Assembly: GCA_029203185.1 (NCBI GenBank)
Contig: CP119310.1
Coordinates: 744,001 to 808,000 of the forward strand
DNA: 64,000 bases
Reading direction: 5' to 3'
Source: Candidatus Chryseobacterium colombiense
GTDB lineage: Bacteria; Bacteroidota; Bacteroidia; Flavobacteriales; Weeksellaceae
Below the pieces are notes generated by a model. It was given only the letters and a program-made list of their open reading frames with translations. It was not told where the DNA came from and searched no databases. Shown here one piece after another: positions 16,148 to 24,391 of this stretch (positions are counted from its first letter, which is position 1; each line of letters starts with the position of its first letter). The position numbers were made by a program, and so were the translations under genes.

Positions 16148-16180
16148 AATTCCTGTAATAACTTTACAGGAATTTTTCTT
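16148..16180. terminator. Bidirectional terminator, DUF4294 / NUDIX
   Basis: AATTCCTGTAA (16148-16158) pairs perfectly with TTACAGGAATT (16164-16174), with A and T runs outside. The 3' arm contains the last codons and stop of the convergent NUDIX gene. Confidence 0.85.
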
Positions 16181-16580
16181 TTAATTTATCAAATACAATT
16201 TTGTCAATAGGTAAAGGAAATGGATTATGAGGCTGATCGATGTCAATCCATTCTGTTTTTTCGATACAAGGGTCGAGAATAAGAAAATCTTCTTCGTTAA
16301 TAATATTTACAATATAATATATAGTAAGGAGTTGTTCGTTTTCCCTAAAACGCGAAACTAAAAAATCTTCCTGAGTATAAAAGTGCTCTACAATTTCGAC
16401 TTTTACATTGAGCTCCTCTTCAAATTCACGATGAAGGCATTCCAAAACTCCTTCCCCATATTCCAGTCCTCCTCCCGGAAATTTCATTAAAGCTTCACCG
16501 GCATATTCTTCAAACAAAGTCAATACTTTTTTGTTTTTTACAACACAAGCATAAACTCTGATGTTTATCTTATCTATCAT
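16164..16580 (-). CDS. NUDIX hydrolase
   Basis: This 138-residue protein is a single NUDIX domain. The box is complete: GGGLEYGEGVLECLHREFEEELNV fits Gx5Ex7REUxEExGU, shown here in parts as GGGLEYGEG and REFEEEL, with the metal-binding glutamates present. Family members hydrolyse nucleoside diphosphates linked to another group; the substrate cannot be read here. Short sequence before the box (INIRVYACVVKNKKVL) is typical. Its stop codon lies inside the shared terminator. No partner gene is evident. Confidence 0.9.
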   Translation of the reverse strand: MIDKINIRVYACVVKNKKVLTLFEEYAGEALMKFPGGGLEYGEGVLECLHREFEEELNVKVEIVEHFYTQEDFLVSRFRENEQLLTIYYIVNIINEEDFLILDPCIEKTEWIDIDQPHNPFPLPIDKIVFDKLKEKFL

Positions 16581-16727
16581 ATATAATAATTTGTAAGGCT
16601 AAAATAAGGAAATTATAGAGATTGTGAGAATATATAAGCCCGAAATTAATGTTGAAAATAGTTAGAGGTATTTACTATTAATAGCTGTTCTTAAACAGAA
16701 TGGTCAGGCTCTACTAATTTCTAACTT

Positions 16728-17402
16728 CTAGAATTTAATGGCATTAATCATTTCTCTTTTTCCCGGAGGACCTTGTTTCTTTTCTACTTTAAAGTTCAGT
16801 TCCTGTAGAATTCTTCTTACGCTGCCTTTTGAAGAATAGGTTGTTAAAAGTCCGTTAACCTGCATTTTGTTGGCTACCATTTCAAATAAGGGTTTTTCCC
16901 AAAGATCCGGCTGTACTCTTGCTCCGAAACAATCATAATATACCAGGTTTATTTTAGGTAACACAATGTTTTCCAGGTCGAAAAAGTCACATTGTATCTT
17001 TTTAAGACTAAATCCTTTAGTGATTTCAACTGATTTTTCCCATTCTGCCAAATGAATTTTCTGATAAATATTTTTTAATTCCGGGTGATCAAAATGTTCA
17101 AAATAAGCCAAATCGTTAATTTCGGATTCATTTATGGGGTATTTTTCGAGTGAAAAATAATTGATGATATGATTTTTGTCAGTTTTTAAATATTCATTAA
17201 TTGTCACCAAAACATTTAAACCTGTTCCAAAACCTAGTTCTAAAATATTAATTTCGTAATCATTTGTTAAATTTAGTCCATTTTTAATAAACACATGTTC
17301 GGCTTCCTGTAGGGCGCCGTGGTGAGAATGGTAATTTTCGTTTAATTCATTGATAAACAGTGTTTTGCTTCCGTCGTTTGTCGTTTTTACTTCCCTTTTC
17401 AA
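16728..17402 (-). CDS. mnmD: tRNA (mnm5s2U34) methyltransferase MnmD
   Basis: This 224-residue protein corresponds to the methyltransferase half of E. coli MnmC without the FAD oxidase half, the form called MnmD. It methylates the aminomethyl group on U34 of some tRNAs using SAM. The SAM-binding motif ELGFGTGLNVL (residues about 57-67) and the downstream YYDCFGARVQPDLW segment with its conserved Asp are present. The stand-alone form is expected in Bacteroidota. A -7 box for this gene (TAAATTTG, 17422-17415) lies back to back with that of ilvE. Confidence 0.88.
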   Translation of the reverse strand: MKREVKTTNDGSKTLFINELNENYHSHHGALQEAEHVFIKNGLNLTNDYEINILELGFGTGLNVLVTINEYLKTDKNHIINYFSLEKYPINESEINDLAYFEHFDHPELKNIYQKIHLAEWEKSVEITKGFSLKKIQCDFFDLENIVLPKINLVYYDCFGARVQPDLWEKPLFEMVANKMQVNGLLTTYSSKGSVRRILQELNFKVEKKQGPPGKREMINAIKF

Positions 17403-17414
17403 GCTATTTTTTCA

Positions 17415-17461
17415 CAAATTTACTCTAAAATTTTTATATTTAGAAAATTATGTTAAATTTG
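17415..17461. promoter_or_regulatory. Divergent -7 boxes for mnmD and ilvE
   Basis: TAAATTTG occurs on the minus strand at 17422-17415 for mnmD and on the plus strand at 17454-17461 for ilvE, each 13-26 bases before its start codon. Confidence 0.5.
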
Positions 17462-17486
17462 TAGAACATCATAAAAAATTTTAGAA

Positions 17487-18557
17487 ATGATAATTCAAAA
17501 AACTGAAAACTCCAGAATTTCTACATTCGACCCAAATAATTTTTCATTTGGAAATACTTTTATTGATCATATGGTGATTTGTGAGTATGAAAATGGGAAG
17601 TGGGGTGATGTGAAATTAGTTCCTTATGGTCCAATACCATTTACACCAGCAATGATGGGAGTAAATTACGGACAGGCTTGCTTTGAAGGTATGAAGGCCT
17701 ACAAAGACAAAGATGGGCAGGTTTTCCTTTTCAGGCCTGAAAAGAATTTTGAACGTATCAATAAATCAGCGAAACGTCTTGCTATGCCCGAAGTAACGGA
17801 AGAAATGTTTTTGGATGGTTTGAAGGCTTTGGTAGATATAGACAGAGACTGGATTCCTCAGGGAGAAGGAATGTCTTTATACATACGACCATTGATTTTT
17901 GCTACGGAAGAAGCATTAAAAGCAAGAGTATCTGACAAATATATGTTTGCAATTGTAGCAACACCTGCTAAAATGTATTATACTGAGCCTGTTTCTGTGA
18001 AAATTTCTGATCATTATTCAAGAGCTGCAAATGGTGGAGTAGGTTCCGCTAAAGCTGCAGGTAATTACGCTGCATCTTTCTATCCGACTCAGTTGGCTAT
18101 TGAAGAAGGATATGATCAAATTATCTGGACAGATGATGCTACTCATGAGTATTTCGAAGAAAGTGGAACAATGAATGTGTTTGTAAGAATTAATGATACT
18201 ATTTTTACACCACCGACTTCTGAAAAGATCTTAGATGGTGTTACCAGAGATAGTTTCATTGCTTTGGCGAAGAAAAGAGGATTTGAAGTAAAAGTTGAAC
18301 CAATTAAAGTAGAAGATGTTGTAGAAGCTCAGAGAAACGGAACATTGAAAGAAGTTTGGGGAGTTGGAACAGCAGTTGTAACTACCGTTTTCCAGGCTTT
18401 AGGATATAAAGGAGAAAAATTGGAATTACCAAAACTTTCTTCTGAAGAAAGCTATGCTGAAACTCTGAAAAATGATTTAGTGAGTTTACAGACAAACCTT
18501 TCTGAAGATACATTCGGATGGAGAGTACTGGTAGATCACGTATTGGAAACAGTATAA
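17487..18557 (+). CDS. ilvE: Branched-chain amino acid aminotransferase
   Basis: This 356-residue fold-type IV PLP enzyme moves the amino group between glutamate and Leu, Ile or Val. Family motifs are intact: YGQACFEGMKAY (near residue 60), the PLP lysine in GSAKAAGNYAAS (about residue 190), EESGTMNVF, and the GTAVVTT loop near the end. Length is that of the longer group II enzymes. The gene has its own -7 box and a strong terminator and no linked ilv genes, so it stands alone here. Confidence 0.96.
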   Translation: MIIQKTENSRISTFDPNNFSFGNTFIDHMVICEYENGKWGDVKLVPYGPIPFTPAMMGVNYGQACFEGMKAYKDKDGQVFLFRPEKNFERINKSAKRLAMPEVTEEMFLDGLKALVDIDRDWIPQGEGMSLYIRPLIFATEEALKARVSDKYMFAIVATPAKMYYTEPVSVKISDHYSRAANGGVGSAKAAGNYAASFYPTQLAIEEGYDQIIWTDDATHEYFEESGTMNVFVRINDTIFTPPTSEKILDGVTRDSFIALAKKRGFEVKVEPIKVEDVVEAQRNGTLKEVWGVGTAVVTTVFQALGYKGEKLELPKLSSEESYAETLKNDLVSLQTNLSEDTFGWRVLVDHVLETV

Positions 18558-18579
18558 ATTCAATTCAATAAAATCTAAA

Positions 18580-18609
18580 TAAAGTCGGGAAATTTTTCCC
18601 GGCTTTTTT
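18580..18609 (+). terminator. Terminator after ilvE
   Basis: GTCGGGAA (18583-18590) pairs with TTCCCGGC (18595-18602, one G-T pair), followed by seven Ts. Confidence 0.9.
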
Positions 18610-18628
18610 TGTTTTAAATGAGTTGTTG

Positions 18629-18711
18629 TACTGTCATTCCGAAAGGAACAAAGTGAATTGAAGAATCTGTGGTTGTAATTGTCTGAGATTCTTCCTTCGT
18701 CAGAATGACAG
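18629..18711. repeat. Palindromic MITE/REP-like element
   Basis: An 83-base element with perfect 10-base termini ACTGTCATTC / GAATGACAGT. Internal arms also match: GAAGAATCT on the left against AGATTCTTC on the right, with extra bases in the left arm. Similar GTCATTC...GAAGAATCT palindromes are common intergenic elements in Bacteroidota. No ORF is inside. Confidence 0.7.
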
Positions 18712-18803
18712 TTAGAAAATCTGGACATTGAAAAAGCTATAACAATTTAAAATCAAATTATTGTAAAAGTTGTATAACTTTTATCTAATAAGTTAACCAA
18801 CTT

Positions 18804-18834
18804 TTGTAATTAATTCCCGAAATGTGTATTTTCG
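18804..18834 (+). promoter_or_regulatory. Promoter of gldI
   Basis: TTG (18804-18806), 20-base spacer, TATTTTCG (18827-18834). The start point would fall near 18840, favouring the ATG at 18844 over that at 18838. Confidence 0.6.
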
Positions 18835-18843
18835 CAAATGTTT

Positions 18844-19356
18844 ATGAAAAAAATACTCTTCATATCTGTATTGGGCTTATTGAGCTGCAATAGAAATACA
18901 CAACAGGCACATCCTCCTGTAGGTGGTGTTCTGAGCAAAAGTGATCTGGATGTTTCACGGGAAAGAATGAAAAACCTCAACACATTGGAAAGAAACCAGA
19001 TTCAGGATTGGATTGGCGGGCAAACTGAGAAGTTTTACCCCACACAGCTTAATTACTGGGTAAATGCTCAGGGGTTTGATAAAAGAGAAAAAAGGGCAGA
19101 TGAAAGTCTGATTTCTTACTCTTATGATCTTTACGATTTTGATCAGACTAAAATTTATGATCAGCCTGTTGCAAGAAGAGATGCTAAATTCGGACATTTT
19201 GATGAATTAAAAGCGGTAGAAAATGCTTTACGTTTTATACATGATGGTGAGGAAGTTACTCTTTTGGTTCCATCTTCTCTGGCTTATGGAACTTTCGGGG
19301 ATGAGAAGAAAATTGATAACGACATCCCTTTAATCATAAAATTAAAAGCTTTATAA
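18844..19356 (+). CDS. gldI: GldI-like lipoprotein, FKBP-type prolyl isomerase
   Basis: This 170-residue lipoprotein has the lipobox LGLLSC (Cys15) and a C-terminal FKBP-like half with LLVPSSLAYGTFG (about residues 138-150) and a final PLIIKLKAL strand. Length and order match the gliding-associated isomerase GldI of Flavobacteria, thought to help fold periplasmic or outer-membrane gliding and secretion proteins. Many non-gliding relatives keep it. The start at 18844 is chosen over 18838 because of the promoter position. It lies three bases before the dual immunophilin gene and shares its transcript, so the pair forms a periplasmic folding unit. Confidence 0.83.
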   Translation: MKKILFISVLGLLSCNRNTQQAHPPVGGVLSKSDLDVSRERMKNLNTLERNQIQDWIGGQTEKFYPTQLNYWVNAQGFDKREKRADESLISYSYDLYDFDQTKIYDQPVARRDAKFGHFDELKAVENALRFIHDGEEVTLLVPSSLAYGTFGDEKKIDNDIPLIIKLKAL

Positions 19357-19359
19357 TAA

Positions 19360-20475
19360 ATGAAATTGTTTAACAAGAATATAATTCTGGCAGCGGCAAG
19401 TATTTCGCTGATGAGTTGTACCCCAATTTATAAAAAAATGAACGTAGACAAAGAAACTTACGAAGGTCTTAATGACGGACTTTATGCCAATCTTCAAACA
19501 ACAAAAGGAAACCTGATTGTAAAATTTGAAGATAAGAAAGCACCTGTAACTGTAGCGAACTTTATTGGTCTTGCAGAAGGTAAAATCGACAACAAAGCTA
19601 AAGCGAAAGGAGTTCCTTACTATGACGGAACTATTTTTCACAGAGTGATCAAGGATTTCATGATTCAGGGAGGAGATCCTCAAGGAACAGGAATGGGAGA
19701 TCCAGGATATAAATTTGAAGACGAAAGAAACGACCTTAAGCATACAGGAAAAGGAATTCTTTCTATGGCGAATTCAGGACCGAATACTAACGGATCTCAA
19801 TTCTTCATTACTGAAGTTGCTACACCCTGGTTAGATGGAAGACATACGATCTTTGGAAAAGTAGTAAAAGGTGAAGATGTAATCGATGCGATTGCCAACG
19901 TAGAAAAAGGAGCTCAGGATAAGCCTAAAACAGATATCGTTTTAGAAAAAGTTTCTGTTTTCAGCAAAGGTGATGAATACAAAAACTATGATCCGGCAAA
20001 AACTTTCAACGAAGGAAAAGCTAAAATTGCTGAGAAAAATAAGGAGTTCGTTGCTAAAGAAGAAGCTGATAAGAAAAGAAAAGAAGAAGAATTTAAAGCG
20101 AACCAGTTGAAAATGGTTGAAGATTTAAAAGCCGGAATGCAAAAAACAGAATCTGGTCTTTACTATAAAATCACAAAAACAACTGATGGAAAAGCTCCAA
20201 AAGCTGGGGATAATGTATCTGTACATTATGCAGGTAAATTGGTAGACGGAACCGAATTTGATTCTTCATTCAAGAGAAATGAGCCTATTGAAATTCCAAT
20301 CGGAATGGGAAGAGTAATCAAAGGATGGGATGAAGGAATTCTTTTATTAAAAGAAGGTGAAACTGCTACTTTATTGATTCCTCCTGCAATGGGATATGGA
20401 GAAAGAGGAGCAGGAGGAGTAATTCCGCCAAATGCTTGGTTGATTTTTGATGTTGAGCTTGTAAAAGTAAAATAA
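19360..20475 (+). CDS. Dual-family immunophilin (cyclophilin-FKBP fusion lipoprotein)
   Basis: This 371-residue protein joins two unrelated prolyl isomerase folds. After a lipobox (LMSC, Cys20) comes a cyclophilin domain (about 40-205) with FHRVIKDFMIQGGDP, NTNGSQFFIT and WLDGRHTIFG. A charged Lys/Glu helical linker (about 215-265) leads to an FKBP domain (about 268-371) with VSVHYAGKLVDGTEFDSS and PPAMGYGERGAGG. The architecture is that of the FCBP protein described from Flavobacterium johnsoniae. It should work in the periplasm or outer membrane as a chaperone. It follows gldI by three bases. Confidence 0.93.
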   Translation: MKLFNKNIILAAASISLMSCTPIYKKMNVDKETYEGLNDGLYANLQTTKGNLIVKFEDKKAPVTVANFIGLAEGKIDNKAKAKGVPYYDGTIFHRVIKDFMIQGGDPQGTGMGDPGYKFEDERNDLKHTGKGILSMANSGPNTNGSQFFITEVATPWLDGRHTIFGKVVKGEDVIDAIANVEKGAQDKPKTDIVLEKVSVFSKGDEYKNYDPAKTFNEGKAKIAEKNKEFVAKEEADKKRKEEEFKANQLKMVEDLKAGMQKTESGLYYKITKTTDGKAPKAGDNVSVHYAGKLVDGTEFDSSFKRNEPIEIPIGMGRVIKGWDEGILLLKEGETATLLIPPAMGYGERGAGGVIPPNAWLIFDVELVKVK

Positions 20476-20494
20476 TCTAATCTTAAAATATTTT

Positions 20495-20522
20495 AAAAGC
20501 CGTCCGTAAGGATGGCTTTTTT
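20495..20522 (+). terminator. Terminator after the dual immunophilin gene
   Basis: AAAAGCC-G-TCC / GGA-T-GGCTTTT around a GTAA loop, then a T-run. It is nearly identical to the terminator at 21151-21177. Confidence 0.88.
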
Positions 20523-20548
20523 AACAACTATAATTCAATATATAAATA

Positions 20549-21136
20549 ATGAAATTTAAACTAATAATTTTTATAACATCTTTTTTTTCAATTTTTTCGT
20601 GTAACCAAACAAAAGAAATCGATTATGAATCAGGGATAAAAAGATCTTTAACTGCCATGGTTTAAAATATTAAATCAAAGAATATAGGGAATGCCGTAAA
20701 TTTTATTTATCCTAAATATTTAGATTTAATTACAAGAGAGCAAATGATCAAGATTCTGAATGTTTCTTACAATAATCCAAGTATGATGGTAAATATTCAA
20801 GATTTTAAAATATATAATATTGAAAAACCTCAATTAATAGATAAAGAGTACTTTTCAATAATAAATTATTCTTTTAGAATTAAGCTGAAGATTGACTGGA
20901 ATTCAAATCCGAATAAAGATATTGTAAAACGAAAAATAGATGAAGCAATGATTTTAAAATATGGGAAAGAAAATGTTCAATATTTGGCTAGTGATGATTA
21001 TTATTTAATTAATGCAAGGATGAAAGCTTGTGCAATCTCAAGCGAAGGGAAAGATTGGACATTTTTGGTACTGGATAAAAAATATAAGTCCGAAATTGTG
21101 GGGATCGTACCGGAAAAAATTCTTGAGAAATTTTAA
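20549..21136 (+). pseudogene. Lipoprotein gene broken by one in-frame stop
   Basis: The frame from ATG 20549 encodes a lipoprotein signal (SIFSC, Cys18) and runs 38 codons to a TAA at 20663-20665. The same frame then continues without interruption to a stop at 21136. The part after the stop (NIKSKNIGNAVNFIYPKY onwards) aligns along its whole length with the intact protein at 21298-21876, including REQM-ILNVSYNNP, IEKP-LI-EYFSI-NY and NARMKACAIS. The break aligns with the stretch NTIK in that paralogue, so one base substitution explains it. A fragment starting at the Met at 20744 could be made but would lack the signal. A sequencing error is the main alternative. Confidence 0.8.
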
Positions 21137-21150
21137 AATATAAAATAGTG

Positions 21151-21177
21151 AAAGCTATCCGTAAGGATGGCTTTTTT
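21151..21177 (+). terminator. Terminator after the broken lipoprotein gene
   Basis: AAAGC-T-ATCC / GGAT-G-GCTTT around GTAA, then TTTTTT. It differs from 20495-20520 at two positions only. Confidence 0.88.
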
Positions 21178-21297
21178 ATTTAACGAAAATATATTCTGTA
21201 ACGATTTATCTAAAACCTTCGACATATTTGGTAAAGAGATTACCAGAAAAGTCGAATATCTATTCTTGTAAAGAATCTTAAGAATCTAATATTAAAA

Positions 21298-21876
21298 ATG
21301 ATGAAAACCAAATCACTTCTGTTTCTATTTTTCCTGTTGTCATTCATTTCTTTTGGCCAAACAAAAGCTAATCCAGATGATATATCAATTAAGAAAAACC
21401 TTACTTATTTTGTAAATACAATTAAAACTAAGAAAATAGATCAGTCAATAAATTGTATCTATCCTAAATTTTTTACCATTGTTGCCAAAGAACAAATGAC
21501 CCAGATTATGAATTTGACCTACAACAATCCTTTTATGAAGATTGATGTACAGGATTTGCAATTCGGGGATATTGAGAAACCGGAATTAATTAGTGGTGAA
21601 TATTTCTCTATCGTCAACTATTATCTTAAAATGAAATGTAATGTAAACTCATTGAATGATGATATGAAAAAGCAAATGAATGCAGCTTTGATAGGTAAAT
21701 ATGGCAAAAATAATGTAAAATATTTAGCCGACGAAGGTTCATATCTGATTAACGCCAATATGAAAGCTTGTGCTGTTTCAAAAGACAGGAAATACTGGAA
21801 ATTTGTAATCCTTGAAAAAGAATTTAAAACTGAATTAACAAAAATATTACCGAAGAAGGTTTTGGATAAGATCTAA
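21298..21876 (+). CDS. Secreted protein of unknown function, intact paralogue
   Basis: This 192-residue protein has a signal peptide ending SFGQ (about residue 21) and no Cys at the cleavage site, so unlike its upstream paralogue it should be soluble in the periplasm or secreted. The mature part contains two alternating helical and strand regions with KKNLTYFVNTIKTKKID and EKPELISGEYFSIVNYYLKMK. I recognise no family. The start may be either of the two first Met codons. It lies next to its broken copy, showing a local gene duplication, and is followed by a strong bidirectional terminator. Confidence 0.8.
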   Translation: MMKTKSLLFLFFLLSFISFGQTKANPDDISIKKNLTYFVNTIKTKKIDQSINCIYPKFFTIVAKEQMTQIMNLTYNNPFMKIDVQDLQFGDIEKPELISGEYFSIVNYYLKMKCNVNSLNDDMKKQMNAALIGKYGKNNVKYLADEGSYLINANMKACAVSKDRKYWKFVILEKEFKTELTKILPKKVLDKI

Positions 21877-21880
21877 CAAA

Positions 21881-21915
21881 AAATCCCTCTCTTAAAATAA
21901 GAGAGGGATTTTTTT
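21881..21915. terminator. Bidirectional terminator
   Basis: ATCCCTCTCTTA (21883-21894) pairs perfectly with TAAGAGAGGGAT (21898-21909) around AAA, with A and T runs outside. It ends two convergent genes. Confidence 0.93.
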
Positions 21916-22489
21916 ATTCAGTTTGATCTAAATACGTCAAAGTTGATTCCTTTATAAAATCTTCAAGTGGGGTATTCTCTTTCGCACTTTTGTTGGTAAG
22001 CTCAATCAAGTAGATGATCGTACTGTTGATTCTGTTATCCTTAAAAGTTAGTTTGAACCTTTTTGCTTTAGGACTGGAATTAGCAAAGGTCAGTTCTTTA
22101 GTATTGGTCAGTTTTACATTGTTTACATCAAAACCGGCACGAGGATCTTTCTGAAGCTTCAAAAATCTCTTTTGAGTCTTATCCCTGGTTTCAGCAAGGA
22201 ATTTTTCCATTTGATAATCGGTTAATAATTGCGGATATATAAGGCCATGTTGTAGGATGTAAGCTGTAATTTTATCTGATTTATCATAGAAAATAACCTT
22301 ATCATCAAACAATACCTGGGTATCTTTTACATTTATCTTTCCTTCAAATTTTTTATAGTTTTTCTTTTTATATTCAGTTTTAAAATGCTGTATAATAGAT
22401 TGATCTTTAGAGCTTAATGCTTCTGTTTTTTGGCCGAAAGTATAAACACTTAATGATAAACAGAGACTTAATGATAATAAAAGTTTCAT
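21914..22489 (-). CDS. Secreted hypothetical protein
   Basis: This 191-residue protein has a clear signal peptide ending YTFGQ (residue 20). The mature part is Lys-rich and probably mostly helical at first (SKDQSIIQHFKTEYKKKNYKKFEG) with beta strands later (FKLTFKDNRINSTIIYLIELT). I recognise no family or catalytic motif. It should lie in the periplasm or be secreted. It is convergent with the intact secreted paralogue at 21298 and separated by 38 bases from the NUDIX gene upstream on the same strand. Confidence 0.72.
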   Translation of the reverse strand: MKLLLSLSLCLSLSVYTFGQKTEALSSKDQSIIQHFKTEYKKKNYKKFEGKINVKDTQVLFDDKVIFYDKSDKITAYILQHGLIYPQLLTDYQMEKFLAETRDKTQKRFLKLQKDPRAGFDVNNVKLTNTKELTFANSSPKAKRFKLTFKDNRINSTIIYLIELTNKSAKENTPLEDFIKESTLTYLDQTE

Positions 22490-22527
22490 AATTTTAAAAA
22501 TTTAATTTTTACGTATTGTAAGAATCT

Positions 22528-23109
22528 TTATAAAATATTTTTCAGACGGAGATATTGAATTAACATGATTGTTTTTGCGTCTTTAATGCCGCCTTTGTCA
22601 ATCAGGCGAAGTGCTTCTTCAAAAGAAAGTTCTAAAACCTCAATATTTTCACCTTCCTCTTCAAGGCCGCCTCCATCAGTTATTTTCATTTCATTGGAAT
22701 ATTCAGCGATAAAGAAATGAAGAATTTCGGTAACTGAACCTGGAGACATATAGGCTTCAAATACCTTTTGTACTTCAGATATTTTATACCCGGTTTCTTC
22801 CTCTGTTTCCCTTTTTATGCATTCTTCAGGGTGATCATTATCTAATAATCCTGCACAGGCTTCAATCAGCATTCCGTCATCATTGCCATTAATGTAGGTA
22901 GGTAAACGGAATTGTCTGGTGAGTATAATTGTTTTTTGAATGGTATTATAGAGTAGAATCACGGCTCCGTTTCCTCTGTCATAGGCTTCTCTGCTTTGGG
23001 TTTCTTCACTGCCGTCTTTCTTTTTAATGCTAAAGGTTACCTTTTTCAAAGTATACCAGTTGTCAGATAATATTTCTGTGTTTTTAATCTTTATTTTTGG
23101 ATTTTGCAT
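22528..23109 (-). CDS. NUDIX hydrolase, NudK/ADP-ribose pyrophosphatase-like
   Basis: This 193-residue protein has an N-terminal beta region before the NUDIX domain (KNTEILSDNWYTLKKVTF, then GAVILLYNTIQKTIILTRQFRLP). The box itself is at about residues 88-110 (AGLLDNDHPEECIKRETEEETGY) with the metal glutamates in RETEEET. The following MSPGSVTEILHFFIAEY fits the GDP-mannose pyrophosphatase NudK group. It probably cleaves a nucleotide sugar. It is the last gene of a minus-strand run with the epimerase, zinc-ribbon and HPP genes, with gaps of 5-11 bases. Confidence 0.88.
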   Translation of the reverse strand: MQNPKIKIKNTEILSDNWYTLKKVTFSIKKKDGSEETQSREAYDRGNGAVILLYNTIQKTIILTRQFRLPTYINGNDDGMLIEACAGLLDNDHPEECIKRETEEETGYKISEVQKVFEAYMSPGSVTEILHFFIAEYSNEMKITDGGGLEEEGENIEVLELSFEEALRLIDKGGIKDAKTIMLIQYLRLKNIL

Positions 23110-23118
23110 GGGTAGATT

Positions 23119-24030
23119 TTATACTTTTTTTGATAATAAATCTTCTAAACTGTTTTGTAAATTAGGGAATTCGAAGCGAAAACCTGCATCCTGAATCTTC
23201 TGTGAAGAAGCTCTGGAGCCTTCTAACAAGGCATTTGCCAATTCTCCAAAGATAAGCTTTAATACAAAAGCAGGGAGATTGGGCATGAATAAAGGTTTTT
23301 GTATTGTTTTAGCAATTTGTTTTGTTAAATTTTCATTAGTTATATGCTCCGGAGAATTCGCGTTGTAAGCACCATTTATATGTGAATTTTTTAAGGCAAA
23401 TTCATAAATAGAGCAAATGTCATTAATGTGAATCCATGGCATATATTGTTTTCCTGTTCCTAAAGGAGAGCCAATATAATACTGGATAGGAGGAAGCATT
23501 TTTTTTAAGGCACCTTCTTTTTCAGATAGTACAACGGCGGTTCTTATTTTTACGACCCTTTCAGCTAAATTCTGTTGTTTAAATTCGTCTGCAGCTCTTT
23601 CCCATAGAATGACAACTTCACTTAAAAAATCATTTCCGGGATCATCTGTTTCTGTAAATATTTTTTCAGAAGTTATTGTTCCGTAATAATTGATTCCGGA
23701 GGCAGAAATAAAGGATTTAAGCTGTATGTTTTTTCTTTTCAGCGTGTTTAAAAGAAGTTGTGCCGAGTCGACACGACTGGAAATGAGTTCTTTTTTCCTT
23801 TCGGTTGTCCATCTTTTTTCTGAAATATTGGCTCCTGCAAGATGAATAATATGAGAAATATTTTCAAATGCAGATTCATCAATGGTTCCTTTTTTTATGT
23901 TCCACTCGTATTCATTAGCCCGTTTTTTATTGCGAGTCAGGAATCTCACCTCATAGTTGTTTTCAATTTTTTTTGCTAACTCTTGGGCAATCAATCCGCC
24001 GGCTCCTGTAATCAGTACTATTTCTTTCAT
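23119..24030 (-). CDS. TIGR01777-family NAD-dependent epimerase
   Basis: This 303-residue protein is an extended SDR of the TIGR01777/YfcH group. The nucleotide-binding TGAGGLIAQELAKKI is at residues 7-21. HLAGANISEKRWT and SASGINYYG with its conserved Tyr follow, and MPWIHINDICSIY lies near residue 200. The C-terminal FEFPNLQNSLEDLL is also typical. Members occur in nearly all bacteria; their substrate is not established. It sits between the NUDIX and zinc-ribbon genes in one apparent operon. Confidence 0.9.
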   Translation of the reverse strand: MKEIVLITGAGGLIAQELAKKIENNYEVRFLTRNKKRANEYEWNIKKGTIDESAFENISHIIHLAGANISEKRWTTERKKELISSRVDSAQLLLNTLKRKNIQLKSFISASGINYYGTITSEKIFTETDDPGNDFLSEVVILWERAADEFKQQNLAERVVKIRTAVVLSEKEGALKKMLPPIQYYIGSPLGTGKQYMPWIHINDICSIYEFALKNSHINGAYNANSPEHITNENLTKQIAKTIQKPLFMPNLPAFVLKLIFGELANALLEGSRASSQKIQDAGFRFEFPNLQNSLEDLLSKKV

Positions 24031-24041
24031 ATAGCAAATCT

Positions 24042-24386
24042 TTATGCTTGATTTTTTACTATGAGTATATAATCGTCTTCCAGTATTTTATATCCGTAAT
24101 CATAGATGAATTTATATTCGGCTCCGTTTTTATAAACTTTAATATTGGTGAAATAGTTGAAATCAAAACCTAAGCCATCCAGCTTTGCTTTTGCGATTTT
24201 AGTTTTTCCTTCCGTATTTATATCTGTCAGAATACGATAGTTTTTGCGTAGCTTATTATTCACATTACGCATCAGATTATTAGAATCTTTATTCTGTTTA
24301 TTATTGCAGGCGTTTCTACAGGCATCATTGCAGAATTTTTTGTCGGATCTTCCGATGATTTTTTCACCACATTCTAGACAATTCAT
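24042..24386 (-). CDS. Small zinc-ribbon protein
   Basis: This 114-residue protein starts with a Cys4 zinc ribbon: Cys3, Cys6, Cys19 and Cys23 (MNCLECGEKI and KKFCNDACRNAC). It is followed by an Asn/Lys-rich helix (about 27-52) and a small beta domain (KIAKAKLDGLGFDFNYFTNIKVY). No enzyme motif is visible. Proteins like this occur in Flavobacteriia and have no assigned role; nucleic-acid or protein binding is likely from the ribbon, by inference. It starts five bases after the HPP gene. Confidence 0.75.
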   Translation of the reverse strand: MNCLECGEKIIGRSDKKFCNDACRNACNNKQNKDSNNLMRNVNNKLRKNYRILTDINTEGKTKIAKAKLDGLGFDFNYFTNIKVYKNGAEYKFIYDYGYKILEDDYILIVKNQA

Positions 24387-24391
24387 AATTT

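Noticed and set aside
20666..21136. Second half of the broken lipoprotein gene as a real gene from the Met at 20744
   Set aside because: It lacks the export signal and the first third of the domain found in its paralogue, and no promoter or start context is evident.
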